Origin: Synaphobranchus kaupii
Taxonomy: Eukaryota; Chordata; Actinopteri; Anguilliformes; Synaphobranchidae
Direction: 5' to 3'
Assembly: GCA_029718625.1 (NCBI GenBank)
Contig: CM056397.1
Coordinates: 3,992,590 to 4,056,589, forward strand
DNA length: 64,000 bases
Shown: piece by piece, positions 10,540 to 20,294 of the stretch
How the letters are laid out: every line of letters begins with the position of its first letter
How positions within the stretch are numbered: position 1 is the first letter of the stretch
Position numbers and translations under genes: made by a program
Notes under the pieces: generated by a model
What the model saw: the letters and a program-made list of their open reading frames with translations, nothing else
Told to the model about the DNA's origin: nothing
Databases searched by the model: none

Positions 10540-11214
10540 CTACAACACCTGTGCCCGGTTTACATGCCATGCTTGAAAGCAGTTCCGGTCCAGTATCAGG
10601 CAGAGAGGTTCATCGCACTGGGAGCACTTCCAGGGTGTTAGATTATGCTCACCATTAGCACTGCAATGAACACATCGCCGCCTGCTTGCTGTCGCCTTGT
10701 GGGAGCGATCCACTGTGCTAGGGTCACAGATAGGGACTGGGAGGCAACCAAATCCACCAGCTGGACCCAAAGCACCACCACCAACAGCAGACCTGGAGGA
10801 ACAGGGAACAGCAACAGGTGGAGCAGTGACTGGTGCAGCAGACAGAGAGGGAGCTGGGGACACACAGCCAGCAGCAGCAGACACAGAGGGAGCTGGACCA
10901 GGTGATGACACAGGAGCAGAAGCAGCTGCAGACGCCCTTCCAGGATGAAAGTCGACCAACTGCTCGACTAACAATTCCCGGAAGCGCTTGTGTGTGAGGG
11001 GCCTGCGCTGCTTCTGTGCTGCAAGATCCTTATGCAGCAGGAAGCCGTTGACAACTGCAACATCAATAAAGTGGAATAGCAGGGCCTTGTACCACTTCAT
11101 GGTCTTTCGCCTGATGCTGTAGTATTTCAGCAGGGCATCTGACAAGTCCACGCCTCCCATGAACTTGTTGTATTCCCTTACTGAAACTGGAATGGGTGCC
11201 ATCCAAGTGTCCAA
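10540..11214 (-). pseudogene. piggyBac transposase, C-terminal part (after frameshift)
   Basis: The 224-codon frame contains MGGVDLSD with the third catalytic Asp (residue 23 of this frame), the following helices, a linker of Ala/Ser/Pro/Val, and a Cys-rich C-terminus (C-x2-C ... C-x2-C ... C ... C-x4-H). Such a C-terminus is typical of piggyBac transposases and binds the transposon end. The true N-terminus is in the neighbouring frame at 11178-12533. The break is an exact 8-bp tandem duplication (TCCAAGTG, 11202-11209 and 11210-11217). Apart from this the domain appears complete. Confidence 0.85.
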
Positions 11215-12533
11215 GTGCCATCAGTGTTTCGCACATTTCTCACAGTGGTGTCCCCCTGGAACGCCATGTGTAATGTGGAACACATCTTGACCTCCCTTGT
11301 GTCCATCCATTTTACATACAGCATCTGGCCCTGCCGTATCCACTTTACTGTACCCCTCTCGGCATTCCTGGGCATGCCATTCACCTTAGTAACAGGATAA
11401 CCTTCCCTGTTCTCCCTACAGGTCCCACATGCTCCAAACCGCATGACATGCAGCTCCTGGAACAGAGCAGTGCTGGTGTACCAATTGTCAACATACACCT
11501 GGTACCCTGTTCCAAGGTACGGAGTCAGGAGGTTGATGACAGCATCGTGACTCAGGCCCTTTCCAGTTGGTGACTTCTGTTTCCCGGTGTAAACATTGAA
11601 GTCACACGTGTAGCCATTGCAGGCATCGGAAAGAACAAACAGTTTGAAACCCCACTTTGTAGGTTTCGCCTTCATGTACTGTTTAAATCCAATCCGAGCC
11701 TTCGTGGCTACCATCCGCTCATCAATGGACAGTTGCTGTCGCGGCTGGTAAAATGACCTGCAAGCAGCCACAACCTCATCAATGAGCGGACGCAACCGGA
11801 AAAGGCGGTCGTACCTATCTGTGCCCCTCAGCGCATCATTTTGCCCGTCCGTATCAGGGTCACTGATGTGCACAGCCCAGGAGATTGCCTCAAACCTGGT
11901 TCTACTGAAAACTGTGCGAGGGAAAGGCAAGCTGTAACACCTCGCACGGCTCCAATAGTCCCGAGTCTCTGGAAACCTCACAAGGCCCATGCTAATCAGC
12001 ACCCCAAAGTAACGGTACAGTTCACCTGGTTCCAGCGGGCTCCAAGGAGTTTTCATTCCCTGGTCTATTCTACGTTGAGCCTTCTTATTAGTGTTGGTGC
12101 AAAGTGTTTGCACCACACTCTGAGAGAAGGTCAACTGGAATAGCTCCAAGGGTGAGTACTCCTTGGTAAAGTCCAGCTGAGCCCCAGGTGTCCTGGCCGG
12201 AGCGAACGGGTGGACTGATGGCTGCTCATCCTGCTCACTGCCATCCATCCACCTCTCTCCTTGCACAGGGAGTGGAGGAGGTGGAGAGTGTGAGCGGGAT
12301 AACGAGCTGGAGGGGCACCTGTCTGCTTGTCTCTGCACCCTGGTACGCCCCCTTCCTCGCCGTGCTGCCCCCCGAGCACTAGAGCACTGTGGAACAGACC
12401 TCTGGCCAGCAGCCTGCCTGCGAGGCTTCTTCAGAGGAAAACCTGCAGGACAGGGCTGGCATGGAGGAAGTCCCTGGCTCACTGATGGCAGAGGAGAGGG
12501 TGACCGAGAACGAATGGGAGAGCTAACAAGCAT
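11178..12533 (-). pseudogene. piggyBac transposase, N-terminal and core part
   Basis: The frame of 451 codons starts at an ATG at 12533. Residues 1-115 are basic and Ser/Pro/Arg-rich. Residues about 120-435 are the transposase core, with the first catalytic Asp in LSIDERMVATKAR (D271) and the second in YVDNWYTS (D349). Known: piggyBac enzymes use three Asp residues to cut and rejoin at TTAA without footprint. The frame ends prematurely at the 8-bp duplication, and the third Asp lies in the next frame. It is otherwise unusually well kept, which suggests a recent lesion or selection until recently. Confidence 0.9.
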
Positions 12534-12539
12534 GGCATT

Positions 12540-13600
12540 GCTGAGAAAAAAAATGAGAGAGAGATTATTTAACCATTCATACAGAAGCCATTTAGACTAC
12601 ACATTCCCTCAGGAGAACAATCAGCATCATTACAAACCCCACTAACCCTGTCCATGGAATTGTCCACCATGTTGATATACCCATTAGTCCCCCTTATCCA
12701 ACAACAATCAACAATAATAATAATAAACACGTACTCCCTCATGTTACTCCCTCATGATAACATTACATTACATTCTGCTAAATGAATGTAATGTAATGTT
12801 ATCATGTTATCTCCCTCATATCATGCATAAATTGCCATTTTGTTTACCTGTACAGAAGGCTGTGCAGTAATACTAGACCGTCCAAAACCCCTATGCAAAA
12901 CATGTTATAAAATGAATAAAATTAGTTTTGTCCATTATAACGCATATACATTTGCTCCTTCTGATGGCTTAAGATAAAAAACATTGATATCACAGTGTTA
13001 CATACACCTAAATATGTTACCTAATCATTCACTCTTGTACCTCAATAAAACATCACTTTTCCCTGTACTCTACAGTATGTATACTTTTGTCCTGGGATTG
13101 CATTTTTATATTTAAAAAATTTTTTTTAATGTTCCTATTCATAATCACTCCAAGGAAATTTTTACCTTAATCTACCACATATCAGCGCACAGTAAATTGG
13201 AATGAGCATTTGTCATGCCCTAAGAGACAAGTATATACGCTATAGCCTATATTATGTACGATAACATGAACATAAAATAGTATTCCACCATCTGCAAAAT
13301 GCTGCCAAATGTTCTATCTTCAATGAACATCGGTAGCCTACATCAAAAATACATTTAACGATTGCACTACAGTATGTGAAATGCACTCAAAATGCGAAAA
13401 TAACAATAGGGCTATCAAACATATTGGAAAGACAGTGCTCGAGTGGAAACACGAACGTACATATGTAGCCAGCGAGACCAACGGCATTTTAGACGCAAAA
13501 ATACTTACATATCGTAAAAGGGAAACCCCTCCCTAATGTGTTTTCTATAGAGCTTGCGTAATACTAGACCGTTAAAACGAAAACTGCCGTTACGCTGGGC
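12540..13600. other. Non-coding region upstream of the piggyBac gene
   Basis: About 1 kb, AT-rich and without ORFs. It holds a perfect 23-bp-arm palindrome (12753-12806). A 15-nt direct repeat GTAATACTAGACCGT occurs near 12867 and again near 13558. It may be the 5' untranslated part of the piggyBac element, or host DNA. Confidence 0.4.
12753..12806. repeat. Perfect inverted repeat, 23-bp arms, 8-nt loop
   Basis: The left arm is 12753-12775, the loop TGCTAAAT is 12776-12783 and the right arm is 12784-12806, without mismatch. The arms contain ACATTACATTACATTC. The repeated ATGTAATGTAATG resembles the 3' tail of the L2 LINE seen at about 61985, so this may be two L2-type tails joined head to head. 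Confidence 0.8.
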
Positions 13601-13601
13601 T

Positions 13602-13820
13602 TGTAAGGTGGTCGAGAACGGAAGACCACACGCGATAGGAGGTTTCTAAAAGCGAGCCCCAGAGGAGGTCGCCACAAAAGCGGAAATACTCCGCGAGGAA
13701 ATGGCGGAAATACCTCGGAACTAAAAATAGACACGGGTCTAATAAGAGGTATGAAACAAAAGAAATAAACCCTGTATTTATAGGGCGAAATAAAACTCTT
13801 GACTAGAGTATAGAAAATTC
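13602..13820 (-). repeat. 3' LTR fragment of Gypsy A
   Basis: About 215 bp nearly match 22266-22474 in the same orientation, starting at TGTAAGGTGGTCGAG in both. The match stops abruptly near 13820, where the internal integrase-proximal sequence begins. This marks the deletion junction. Confidence 0.85.
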
Positions 13821-14009
13821 AAATAAGCCTTGGGAAGTGGGCAGACCGGTGACAAAGTCCCTAGTATGATGGACACCAGGATGAGCAACCAACTGGGAGG
13901 CGTGACCCCACTGGAGGACCCGAGATTGCAAACGGGGCGGAACAAACAGACAGTGGGACGGACCTCCACCGGACCTGGGTCGGAGCATAGCGCCTCCTGC
14001 ATGGCTGCC
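13821..14009 (-). pseudogene. Gypsy A spacer between RNase H and integrase (remnant)
   Basis: One minus-strand frame reads RLQSRVLQWGHASQLVAHPG, which matches the linker and the first His of the integrase zinc-binding domain in chromovirus-type Gypsy elements. The integrase catalytic core is missing, because the sequence passes directly into LTR. Confidence 0.7.
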
Positions 14010-14483
14010 TCAATCTCCCAAATAACCGATCTGGGAACCGGGCACGATGGGCTCAGGGCGCGATTCCTTATTAGACCGATCAAAAATGCGCAACAGCGCA
14101 TCCGGTTTGGTATTTTTTGACCCTGGTCGATAGGTCAACAAGAACCTGAACCGGGTAAAAAATAAAGCCCATCGGGCTTGCCGGGAATTACGCGTCTTGG
14201 CCTGTTGGATATACTCCAAGTTTTTGTGATCGGTCCAGACCGTAAAAGGATGCTCGGCTCCCTCCAGCCAGTGGCGCCACTCTTCCAATGCCAATTTCAC
14301 CGCCGACAGTTCCCGATCCCCTACATCGTAATTTCTCTCGGCAGGTGTTAAAGCACGAGAGAAATACGCGCACGGGTGAAGCTTGCGGTCCAGAGGATAC
14401 TGCTGTGAGAGGGTAGCTCCTACTCCTAGCTCAGAAGCATCCACTTCAATGACAAAAGGGAGGGAGGGGTTGGGAGTGATCAA
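14010..14483 (-). pseudogene. pol: Gypsy A RNase H domain
   Basis: The frame of 157 codons contains [18 protein letters not shown] (first Asp), [22 protein letters not shown] (Glu), and [11 protein letters not shown] (Asp), the acidic triad of a Ty3/Gypsy RNase H. The tail [18 protein letters not shown] is the standard end of the domain. It removes RNA from the RNA/DNA hybrid during reverse transcription. It is separated from RT by a stop/frameshift near 14485-14493. Confidence 0.9.
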
Positions 14484-14492
14484 GATGGGTTA

Positions 14493-15397
14493 TTAGCTAA
14501 ACCTCTTTTTTAGCTCCATAAATGCTGCCTCCGCCCTAGAGTTCCAATGAAAGCAAGCCGACGGATTTACAGTCAAAACTTTCTCGGGATCCATCAGGAT
14601 CTTTCCATCCGCCACAATGAAGCCTAAGAAAGAGACAATGTTGGTGTGAAATGAGCACTTCTCTGCTTTAATGAATAGCTGCGCCTTGAGGAGAGCCTCT
14701 AACACTTGCCTAACATGACCGACGTGAGAGGAAAGATCTGCAGAGAAAATTAAAATATCGTCTAAATAAACAAAGACGGTTTTCTCCAGCATCTCTCTAA
14801 AAACGTCGCTCCCTAGCGCCTGGAAGACAGAGGGGGCGCTAGTGAGGCCGAAAGGCATCACCAGGTACTCATAGTGTCCATGGTGTGTTAAAAGCAGTCT
14901 TCCACTCATCACCCTCGCACATGCGCACTAGGTTGTAAGCATTACGCAGATCGAGTTTAGTAAAGACAGACGCCCCTTGCAAATGCTCGAATGCGGAATT
15001 CATAAGTGGAATATCTGTTCTTAACGGTGATATCGTTAAGGCCCCGATAATCTATACAGGGTCTTAAACCCCCATCTTTCTTTTTCACAAAGAAAAAACC
15101 TGCAACAGCAGGTGAGGTGGAAGGTCTAATAAAACCGCTAGTCAGAGATTCCTCAATATATTCTTTCATAGCTGCGCTTTCTGGAGCCGATAAAGAATAA
15201 AGGGATCCTCTGGGCGGAACGGTACCTGGGTATAGCTCAATCGCGCAGTCATATGGTCGATGCGAGGGCAAGGTAGTAGCGCGTTGCTTAGTAAAAACCT
15301 CTGCGAGGTCAGAATATTCCCTCGGTACATTGGTGGGCAGACGAAACTCGAGCGCCCCTACTACTTCTGGGGTCTCGGAAGGAACGTCAGATGACAT
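14493..15397 (-). pseudogene. pol: Gypsy A reverse transcriptase (two frames)
   Basis: The upstream frame (15397-14957) holds [11 protein letters not shown] and [20 protein letters not shown]. The downstream frame (14912-14493) holds [14 protein letters not shown] and the catalytic [13 protein letters not shown]. The segment between (about 14957-14912) is out of frame, so at least one indel splits the domain. Known: this is the DNA-synthesising domain, with YLDD as the active-site loop. All major RT blocks are present, but the copy is dead. Confidence 0.9.
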
Positions 15398-16068
15398 TTC
15401 CCACTCGAAACGGAAAGATTATCCTCCTCCATGGAGCCCCACTCCGCAAAGGGATCCCAAGACAGGCTGTCCTCTTTGCTTTCTGAAAAGACAGAGGAAG
15501 TCTCCTGGTCAAAATGAAGCTCCGCCTCCTCCAAATCGCTAACTGAGCTGAGTTCAGAACCCTCAGGAGCACAGCCCGGAGAGGAATAAAAAACCGCACG
15601 ACAGTGTGATTGACAGTGGGGTCCCCACTGGCGGATAGGATTCCTGTCTCTACCCCAGCTAACATGTGGGTCATGAGCAATAAGCCATGAATGTCCCAGA
15701 ACGAGCAGATAAGACAGAGAATCAACCCAAAAAAAAGTAAGCCTCTCAGAGTGCCCCTGAAAGGAGGTGCGCATAACCACGGAACCCGTAATCTCAGTAA
15801 TGGTGCCGGAATCCAGAGGGTGGCCATCGAGAGCAGTAACCTGGCGGGAATTATTGAGTGGATGTATGGGGAATTTTAATCCCCGGGCCCATTTTGCGTC
15901 AATGAACGACTCAACTGCTCCGGAATCAATAAAGGCATCAACATTAGTCGAACGCCTATTCCAACGAAGCTGGACTGGTAAAAGGGTCCGAGAAGGAGTG
16001 CTATTCTGTCTCGCTAGGAATCCTGGTCTCCCTAGCGAGACCCCCCGTTTCCTGTTAACTTGGGACAC
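15361..16068 (-). pseudogene. Gypsy A aspartic protease region
   Basis: The 235-codon frame has VDAFIDSGAVESFIDAKWA with the D-S-G active site (residues about 44-50) and, further on, LVLGHSWLIAHDPHVSW. That second block is typical for the retropepsin-like fold of fish Gypsy elements. Its end overlaps the RT frame by about 40 bp in another frame, so an indel or a frameshift joins the two. Confidence 0.85.
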
Positions 16069-16247
16069 TGATCCCTGGTGTGACCCTTGCGTTTACAATA
16101 ATGACTGTTATTGTAACAATCTGTTCTCTCGGGGTCTCGCCCCCTTACGTTGATGGAGAGATGACCCATCCACTTGCATGGGTTCCTCCTGACTGGCGGA
16201 GAAATAGGGCGGAGTCTCCCCCGATGATGAAGAGGAATGAGGGACAC
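16032..16247 (-). pseudogene. gag: Gypsy A nucleocapsid zinc-knuckle region
   Basis: The frame contains YCKRKGHTRDQCPKL, the second half of a CX2CX4HX4C knuckle. The first Cys position reads Ser-His in this frame, so the knuckle is damaged. It lies between the gag capsid and the protease, as expected. Confidence 0.75.
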
Positions 16248-16310
16248 CCCTCCTCACGCCTATGTTCCCTGATACGGTTATCTAGGTGGATAGCCGTGGT
16301 AACTAGAGCA

Positions 16311-16840
16311 CTAAATGTAATGTAATGTAGCAGGAGGTTCTAGTACAGCAAGAGCGTCTTTAATGGGGGTGGACAACGCATTCCAAAAAATGGATTTTAA
16401 TGGGCCATCAGGCCATCCTGTTTCCCCTGCTAATGCACAGAAATGAATGGCGAACTCCACCACTGTATCGGAACCCTGACGAAGACGAGTCAATTTCATG
16501 GCCACCTCCTCCCCATAGACGTCATGGTCAAAAATTAACTGCATTTCTTCAATTAGTTTAACTGGGTCACACACCACAGCAGCGTTGCCCCGAACCAGAG
16601 GGTCTGCCCAAGCAAGGGCTTTTCCGTTAAGTAGAGACAGTATGAAGGCAACCCGGGACTCCTGAGTAGTGAACCGGGACAGTTGGGCTTGGAAAAATAT
16701 AAGGCACTGCGTGAGGAATGCCCGACATTTCCCCGGTTCCCCGTCATAGCGGGTAGGTAGTTGGAGTTTAGGCTCCCTAAGGGTGAGTGACAGAGAAAAG
16801 GGGTTTGTGGGTGCTTGTGTGACTTGAGGTGGATTTACTG
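16311..16840 (-). pseudogene. gag: Gypsy A gag, part downstream of the insertion
   Basis: The minus-strand frame continues leftwards from the inserted LTR at 16841 and reads LQLPTRYDGEPGKCRAFLTQ, FILSLLNGKALAWADPL, MKLTRLRQGSDTVVEFAI and WNALSTPIKDALA. These are hallmarks of retrotransposon gag (UBN2/retrotrans_gag type) in fish Gypsy elements. The codons to the right of 16840 belong to the inserted LTR. The missing N-terminus continues at 22060-22247. Confidence 0.85.
16837..16840. repeat. Target-site duplication ACTG, left copy
   Basis: ACTG directly precedes the TG of the left LTR and recurs directly after the right LTR (22060-22063). Confidence 0.75.
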
Positions 16841-17994
16841 TGTAGGGACAATAAGAACTACAAGTCCATACAGTCCACAGGAGGCTCCTCCTCCACGTTG
16901 GAAGTGACGTAGGACGTTGTACCAGTTGTGATTTCCGCACTGTAACGTGATCCTGCACAGCGGAATGCGCGACTGGCAATAAAGTTTATATGTCGGGGCA
17001 ACACAGCCAGTTCTACCCAGTTCTTCCCGCAGTTTTCTTCCGGGCCAGTTGTCCACTGAACGTGTCTCGTCTCTGGGCCCGTGAGGCCTGGAGCACGCCC
17101 GGGGTCCGAGCCCTCGCTCTACAGGAAGCATCGACCGTCCGTGACGTCGACCCAACCAAGCGAGGCGGGCTCATCTACCCCTGGCTATCAGCCACGGAGG
17201 ACCGGAGACGAGGCGCAAGGAGGCAACGCGAGCACCCGGTGGTGAAGAAGAACCACCAAGTGGACCACACAGCCACTGTCCTGCAGAAAAGCACCACCAG
17301 TGAGTCCCCAAAGAGGCAAGCGGTCTGCAGCAGGATGATGCTGCATAGTTCGGGAGAGATAATGCGACCGGTTCCATTATCCCGTAAGAACGACGAAAGA
17401 AAGCTGTTCCAGGGACCCAAGATGAGGCGGACGTTTCCCCTATCTTTCACAACCCCTGCGAACTCGTCACAACAGAATCAGGGCGACCAGATTTCCCCTT
17501 TTCACTGTGAGTGTGTGATCCAACGGAGGAACCAATTTAACGGACTTTAATTCAAGTAAGACTGTAACATGGGCAATAGCGTATTAGTTAGCAAAAGAAA
17601 CATGTTTGTGACTGGATGTATGTAACTGCTATTGAAAGGTTAATGTGTTCTGTAAAAGTTTTGTGTTACCGTTTTACTTTGGATGGTTTTATGCCATCCA
17701 CCGCGCTGCGTTAGGTTTAATGCATCCACGCACAGAGCGTATCTTGCATGCGATCTATCTTTAAACACTAACCAGCCGTAATCCTAACACTGCACGCTGA
17801 TCTCAACGCACACGCATTTAAGCTTACGGCTATCCCTTATGTGTGTGGTATGGTTCATGCACCGCCATTAGCTAGCTCCAGCAAAAGCTAGTTTCAAACC
17901 TCCCTCCATCTTAGTTTCTTTGTTCTCATTGAACACGTGTCCTTGGCAACCCTCACACGTAGGAGAACATGGAAATTCCACACACGCCCAACGC

Positions 17995-18051
<57 letters not shown>

Positions 18052-18624
18052 TTTGTTGTACATTATAGTAGTGAATCGTGCCTTGCTCTGTTTGGTACTT
18101 TGTGTTCAATAAACTATTACATTTATCCAAGATTGCCTGTATTAATGTTGCTCTTGTGTTGAACTGAATCAGCCAATGCTAATCGCAGGGATTCCCCAAA
18201 ATGCCTTCACCTTCTAGCTGGATCATTTATATTAATTCGGTATCAACTGAGTACATGATATTGCGATTTTGCTAAGACAATTATTAATGTGTAATTTTAT
18301 TGGTAATTAATTTAATTATTAATTGAAGTTACCCATTTTTAGTTAGTATATTCTCTTTTGAGAATAATATATAAATTTTATGAGACTGATTTATAATACA
18401 AAACCATGCCACCAGTTGTATAAGGATGGTAGTGGCGTATCGCAGTACATAAGTGACGCCCCGTGTATAAATAGAGTTATGTCCCCTACATTTTTGGTGC
18501 CCCGCGTACGGACTCTGATGATTGAGAGATCATGTTACTGATCATCTTGCTCACTGCTATCAGACTCGTACCTGGTCGCTACATTTTGGTGACTCGTGTA
18601 TTAATTAAATGAATATTCCCTACA
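16841..18624 (+). repeat. 5' LTR of the nested element
   Basis: It is bounded by TGTAGGGA and TCCCTACA. It contains an (AC)n tract at 17996-18048 and a TATA box TATAAATAG at 18466-18474, only about 150 bp from the end. AATAAA occurs near 16979 and 18107. Near the end CTACATTTTTGGTGCCCC-type motifs recur at about 18487, 18584 and 18619, as if the LTR end plus primer site had been copied more than once. ORFs on both strands inside it are repeated in the other LTR and show no motif. Confidence 0.85.
18466..18474 (+). promoter_or_regulatory. TATA box in the nested element's LTR
   Basis: TATAAATAG is present in this LTR and is kept in the second LTR (near 21900). It is the best promoter candidate for this element. 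Confidence 0.5.
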
Positions 18625-18627
18625 TTT

Positions 18628-18646
18628 ATGGTGCCCCGTGTGAGGA
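18628..18646 (+). promoter_or_regulatory. Probable primer binding site of the nested element
   Basis: TGGTGCCCCGTGTGAGGAT begins 4 nt after the LTR end. The TGG start fits pairing with the CCA end of a tRNA. I do not identify which tRNA. Confidence 0.55.
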
Positions 18647-18830
18647 TAGTCAAGACTGAAACGGCCTGGTTTAATAAACCTGGTTCTACTGACTAAAGGA
18701 CGTAAAGGGGGTATTGATTAAATACATAATTGGTACCCGTCCGACGATAGTCAAGACTGAAACGGCCTGGTTTAATAAACCTGGTTCTACTGACTAAAGG
18801 ACGTAAAGGGGGTATTGATTAAATACACGT
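18645..18830 (+). repeat. Tandem duplication, 101-bp period, in the leader
   Basis: The block starting GATAGTCAAGACTGAAACGG at 18645 recurs at 18746 with little change. The sequence before the second copy (TGGTACCCGTCCGAC) is a diverged version of the primer site, so the primer site was duplicated with it. Confidence 0.8.
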
Positions 18831-20280
18831 TTACTTCCTCCACCTTTATAACTACTTTTCAACTGGTTTTTCCCTATGAGATATTAGTATGGCTGACTTT
18901 TTCATACTTGTGTAATATTAATGCTTTAAATCTCGAACCATTTCGGAATTGAAATTCTCAGCACTGGAATGTGTAGAACAATTCCAAGCCCCACCACCGG
19001 GTGGCGCCAAAATCAATTGAGCCTGCTACAGAGCAGATATAAACTAATTGGGTTTATGAAGGGTTGTGGTTATTGTGTGAATCTATTTAAAATCATACCT
19101 AGCTAACAAGCTAGTGCGAGATGAATGCGTGGATAACCATCACTTTTATATTAACACCTATACACCATTAATAGTGTTACTAATCCTGATTCATAAGTTG
19201 CTGCTACTGCTGCCCCAGTCCTTTGATTCTGTGTCCTACAGCTAATAGAAACCAAAAGTTTCTCCTGCATTGCAGAGGCATTCGAATACCGGGATATTCA
19301 ATGCTAATCCAGCTGGGAGAATTAACCGCATTAATTCAACCACCTGTTTAATTAAGCAATTGCATGTTACTGGCCCTGCGAAGCCCCAGTAACCTTTGAA
19401 GCTGTAGGAGAACAATAAGCTTATTTCTGCCTAGCTGCTACTACCATGTGTTCCAGCTAGCTCCAGTTCTTAAACATAGTTCTCTACCGCCTAGCTGTCA
19501 CTACCACGTATTACAGCTTGTGTGAATTTGGAACCAAAAAGCTTTGTACCGTCTAGCTGCTGTTACTTCCCTAACTCAGCTTGCGTTTAGTCTGGGTGAT
19601 CGACCCAGACAAAAATATTTCTTCCCCGACTTTAGACCACCCTTTGCATTGCAACGCAACCAAAGGGGGGGGTAACAATTATCCGCAAACAGACGTCCCA
19701 AGACAGGAACGTCTGGCAAAGTCATGTATCTCCCATAATTCTGCACACTCACGTGAGCAAAAGGAATGGGGGCTGCATGACAGGTAACCCAGGATTGCTA
19801 ACAGCAATAGCATCCTAAAACGCATGCTTTCCACAACTTTTAATGAACATTTATAACACTCTCTGGCGTGTGGTAACTAACTGTATGCATTAAAAGAGAC
19901 CAATTTACTTCGTGAACTAAATCTTAAATATTTTAACCCTTGATCACGGTTATAGTTTTAGATTTTAGAATCCGAAGTACGTGCATTCATTGGTGTTTTG
20001 TTCGATGCTACTGTCCATCTTTTGCTACTGTCATATTTTGTTTTTCGACCTCGTCTGTATAACTATTATGACATGTTCCTGCTTAGTGAAGTTTAGTTTG
20101 TACCAACGCTATGCCCAGAATGTGTACAGCCAGTATGAATATGCTAAAAAATTGCTAACATCCAATGTGAACTGCCCAGATGTTACATGCCTATATGAAC
20201 TGTTAAAATTACTATTTCGACTGTGGACTTTGCTGACCTCATGTGGTCTCAGGGATTACACCAGAAGTGGAACCCTGACA
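18831..20280 (+). other. Internal region of the nested element, no recognisable genes
   Basis: About 1.45 kb. The longest plus-strand frame begins at 19981 and reads through into the LTR. Its middle (YSQYEYAKKLLTSN onwards) looks mildly protein-like, but I do not recognise it. No zinc knuckle, D-S/T-G, YxDD or integrase motif is present. Confidence 0.5.
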
Positions 20281-20292
20281 CCAAAAGGGGGA
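20281..20292 (+). promoter_or_regulatory. Polypurine tract of the nested element
   Basis: AAAAGGGGGA lies 2 nt before the TG of the right LTR, the expected plus-strand primer. Confidence 0.7.
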
Positions 20293-20294
20293 TA

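Larger units (their letters stand above)
9465..13601 (-). mobile_element. piggyBac-type DNA transposon (PGBD-like)
   Basis: The transposase at 10540-12533 (minus strand) defines the element. TTAA at 9465-9468 followed by CCTCTTCCTACCGAGGGC is a plausible downstream end, because TTAA followed by a C/T-rich start is typical. I could not find the inverted partner on the right. It may be lost, or cut off by the Gypsy element that begins at 13602. The right limit given is therefore only the start of the next element. Confidence 0.6.

Noticed and set aside
16990..17550. ORF of 186 codons in the left large LTR, with a similar pair on the minus strand
   Set aside because: The frame is broken by single-base differences in the second LTR (20516-21005), it has no domain, and it lies in LTR sequence.
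17996..18048. Regular short repeats, checked as possible CRISPR
   Set aside because: Simple (AC)n microsatellite; no spacers. The sequence is eukaryotic.
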